DNA of 64,000 bases from Mauremys mutica (Eukaryota > Chordata > Testudines > Geoemydidae): contig NC_059081.1 of assembly GCF_020497125.1 (NCBI RefSeq), positions 20,121,105 through 20,185,104 on the forward strand, read 5' to 3'. The position numbers were made by a program, and so were the translations under genes. Under the pieces are notes generated by a model. That model ran no database searches. It saw nothing but the letters and a program-made list of their open reading frames with translations, and was not told the DNA's origin. Every line of letters starts with the position of its first letter. Within the stretch, counting starts at the first letter, position 1. Below, piece after piece: positions 61,501-64,000 of this stretch.

Positions 61501-61855
61501 TTAATTCCTCCAAGCCTAAGGCTAGTCAGTTCTAAAGTAATCATGGCAGCACTGAACAGAAGAATAGAGGCAGCATCAGTGGCTTTTTCTAGATGAATAG
61601 GTCAGTGTGTGTGTGGAAAATCTATAAAGACCCTGAAGTTTTAACATTCCGACTCCCCTAAAAGCTGGGATATGAATAAGATCCCTTTGCCCTTGCTACA
61701 TTTAATAAAAGCAAAGCAGATGAGAAACTGAACATACCCAACACCTCACCCATGTTTTTGTAAGATAGTTACTCCATCCCAGGGTTAAATGAACTTCCAG
61801 TTACTCTGCTGTGCATTATAGGTGTGGGGCCTTTGAAGAAAGCAAAACTCGCGGC

Positions 61856-62118
61856 TTGACTACGTTGCCCTACCGTTTGGACCTCAGTGTGCACCAAAGA
61901 GCTGCACTGTAAGTACTCCTCTGTGTGGACACTGCAGGTGCAAAGTAAAAGATTCCTAGTTCACGTTAACATAGTCCTCTTCAAATGGGATTACGTTAAG
62001 GTGAACTAGGAACCTTTTAGTTCACATCCACAGTGTCCAGGGGGATTTACAGCACAGCACTTTGGTGCATGCTGCTATTCACAACCCTGTAGTCTGCTGT
62101 GAGGGGAAATGTAGTCAA
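61856..62118. mobile_element. Long fold-back (MITE-like) element
   Basis: Two inverted arms of about 125 bp meet at 61987. Examples: TTGACTACGTTGCCC opposite GGGGAAATGTAGTCAA, GTGCACCAAAGAGCTGCACT opposite CAGCACTTTGGTGC, and TCCTAGTTCACGTTAAC opposite GTTAAGGTGAACTAGGA. Arm identity roughly 80%. No coding capacity and no clear target duplication. Superfamily not recognised. Confidence 0.7.
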
Positions 62119-63419
62119 CCTACAGATTCTGTGGAGCATGAGAGGTGGAGAACTCTTATAGGGTTCTCTTCCTCCCTGGAGATCTGTAGCTTGTGATCAT
62201 AGAAGAGAGGCTTTTTGCTTTTAAATAGGCATTTGCAACAGGATGGTTTCCCGAAGAGCCAAGATCTGTGACTTTACTTGATTGGTGGGCATCAAGACAA
62301 AGAATTTTTCTGGCCGCCTGTGCCCTGCATGTTGCAGGATGAAATTAATCCAGAGGAAGGCAGGCCCCCACGATGCAGTTGCATGGGAGTGGGCAAAAGC
62401 AGAACAGCTGCACAAGGGAGTCTATACATTGACCCTGCTCACTGTGAAGGAGGCTGTTGGGGGTAGGCTCAGGAACTATTGGCTCCATGCATAGGTGAGA
62501 CCCCAGCAAACTGACCAAGGAGCTAAAGGCTGGAACAGTAGTCATGGAAGGGTTGCATTATTATCCCAGTGACTTACCTGCAGGTTGGAGTGGCAAATTC
62601 TATTCCCTCCATTCTCAGGCATAGACCTTTATACTTACCTCCCTGCACAAGTGCAGTTATTCTGTTCAGGAAGTGGTGAATTTCACCCCTAGAGAATACT
62701 GATGCATAGATTTAATTTACATGCTCCAGAAATCTAAAAATTCTCCTTTATAAGGTGAAATGAAAAATCACACTAATTATATATGAATTACCAACCAAGC
62801 AGTCTTAGGTGTTTTAGATATTGCCATAAAAGAGGTATCTTAGTACTTAGCTTGAAACTGATAATTCACTTTTAAGAATCTACAATTTATGATGTGAAAG
62901 GCTTTTATATTTATAATGCATCATAACTAATAATGAAGCCTATACTTTCTCTTTGCCAGGCTTGCAAATTTGTTTCATTTAAAAGGCATTTTGCTATAAA
63001 AGGAAATGCTCTTTCAGAGCTTTAGCCAGTATAATTAATATCATTGCACTTCTGTGCATCAACACACTCAAACTGTTGTACTGTAAAATATGACACTTTG
63101 CCCCCCTGACTATTAGTCTCTCCCTTTAGTCAAAAGAATTATTAGGTAGATGTTTCTATAGAAATGTATTAATAAAAGGACACGACAAACTGTTGTTTTA
63201 TGTAATACGCATTCCTTGAGGTAGGCATACAGAAAGGGCAAACTATTGTCCCAAGGATAAGGTAGGTACTTTAATTATTTAATTAATAGCCTCGCCTTAT
63301 ACTAACCCAGATGGAATGTGTATGAGGTAGCCAGATTACAAGCTGTTGAGTGGTTGTTACTCACTAGGAGAAGTTTATTTTAATAAGAAATAAAAAGTCA
63401 TAAAATAATCTCTGTTCAC

Positions 63420-63610
63420 TAGAGCTGGTCAAAGTTTTTGACTAAAATTTTCCCAGTGGAAAATGCATTTTGCCAAAATGAACATTTTCCATGCAAAAAT
63501 GTGGATTTAAATTATGTATTTGTGTCCTAACTGATAAATTCAAAATAAAAAAACTAATTGTCAACCGAAAATTTAAATTATTTTTTTCATTTTGATGTAT
63601 TTTTCTTTCG
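63420..63610. repeat. GAAA/TTTC-rich dispersed repeat
   Basis: Starts AGAGCTGGTCAAAGTTTTTG then AAATTTTCCCAGTGGAAAAT. Similar text occurs at about 9500-9700, 30690-30975, 45040-45420, 52270-52480 and 56735-57085. The end ..CAACCAGCT at 45400-45415 looks like the inverse of the AGAGCTGGT start. Confidence 0.5.
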
Positions 63611-63861
63611 ATTCTTGGAAACAAAACGTTCACTTTGGGCTTTGGGTCTGGTTTTCCCCTACTTCTCTCCCTTTTATACTTCCTCCAACTTTTTCTGGTG
63701 GGAAAGGGTTAAATATAAGAGAGTATGGGGAAAATCTCACTCATCACTGGAAAAAGTTGTCTATCTCTCCTGTCTTAGGTCTCAGTCTCTCAGAGAATCC
63801 TTCATGGTGTCCCGTGGAGAGTGGGTGGAAAGGTGACAAGTCGGCAGCTGACCATTCTTCT

Positions 63862-64000
63862 CAGGGCCGCCCAGAGGATTCAGGGGGCCTGGGGCAAAGC
63901 AATTTTGGGGGACCCTTCCATTAAAAAAAATTGCAATACTATATTCTCGTGGAGGCCTGGGGCAAATTGCCCCACTTGCTCCCCAACCACGGGCGGCCCT
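63862..64000. mobile_element. hAT-type miniature element reaching the window edge
   Basis: Starts CAGGGCCGCCCAGAGGATTC and the window ends ...CGGGCGGCCCT, the inverse of the start. The interior contains two GGCCTGGGGCAAA blocks. The last base(s) of the right TIR and the right-hand duplication lie outside, so the superfamily rests on the TIR type. Confidence 0.7.

Larger units (their letters stand above)
58505..64000. other. VWDE intron upstream of window exon 1 (incomplete)
   Basis: No VWD-start exon was found on the minus strand, so the intron is at least 5.5 kb. Contents: a fold-back element at 61856-62118, a GAAA/TTTC-rich stretch at about 63420-63610 and an hAT end at 63862. The 147-codon plus-strand frame at 60432-60875 is low-complexity and shows no domain. 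Confidence 0.55.

Noticed and set aside
58505..64000. A further upstream VWDE exon with the start of the VWD domain
   Set aside because: I looked on the minus strand for a DPH..TFDG-type segment ending with two spare bases and a donor and found none; it probably lies beyond the window.

Overview
The window looks like a stretch of turtle (Testudines, probably cryptodire) nuclear DNA. This rests on its repeats: a tRNA-derived SINE of the turtle type, CR1 LINEs in several age classes, Harbinger and hAT miniature elements with the TIR types I associate with turtles, a Penelope-like element and a chromodomain Ty3/gypsy element. There is no bacterial, plasmid or phage character, no CRISPR array and no operon. 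Species is not determinable by reading.

The only host gene I can support is VWDE (von Willebrand factor D and EGF domain-containing protein), on the minus strand and running through most of the window. Nine internal coding exons were found: 58231-58504, 55091-55305, 49679-50622, 33966-34102, 32827-32982, 27492-27596, 18317-18431, 11219-11469 and 9161-9380. They total 2,417 nt, about 805 residues. All introns are GT-AG and the phases agree from exon to exon. In order the exons encode a VWD domain (exons 1-2), a long lysine/serine-rich linker with a furin-like site followed by a VWDE-specific region and one EGF repeat (exon 3), VWDE-specific cysteine-containing segments (exons 4-7), a probable Ig/cadherin-like fold (exon 8) and two EGF repeats (exon 9). 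The signal peptide, the N-terminal half with the start of VWD, and the C-terminal EGF repeats lie outside the window. Exons are numbered here only within the window.

The rest is intron or flank packed with mobile elements. 1-3884: old CR1-like and hAT debris. 3888-8758: a near full-length but decayed PIF/Harbinger transposon with convergent Myb-like and transposase remnants. 10285-10507 and 14382-14592: long perfect palindromes made from one dispersed repeat family. 12423-14864: an unclassified DNA transposon with long TIRs, interrupted by the second palindrome. 15165-15483: a GC-rich hAT miniature element. 19411-24316: a minus-strand Ty3/gypsy element with both LTRs. 25528-26275: a Penelope-like fragment between inverted terminal repeats. 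31701-31776: a TATC microsatellite. 34553-34838, 35503-35798 and 35836-36056: three miniature DNA elements. 40101-40262: the SINE. 44025-44616 and about 46440-47886: CR1 fragments, the second carrying a nested 188 bp miniature element. 61856-62118: a fold-back element. 63862-64000: an hAT end.

The most interesting signal is a set of 40-nt hammerhead-ribozyme-like modules inside the Penelope-like terminal repeats and the related palindromic repeats. Two unrelated-looking sequence versions share the same architecture with compensating changes in helix I, and one copy (minus strand, 14430-14469) keeps every core element. All coordinates come from reading by eye, and no database search was run.
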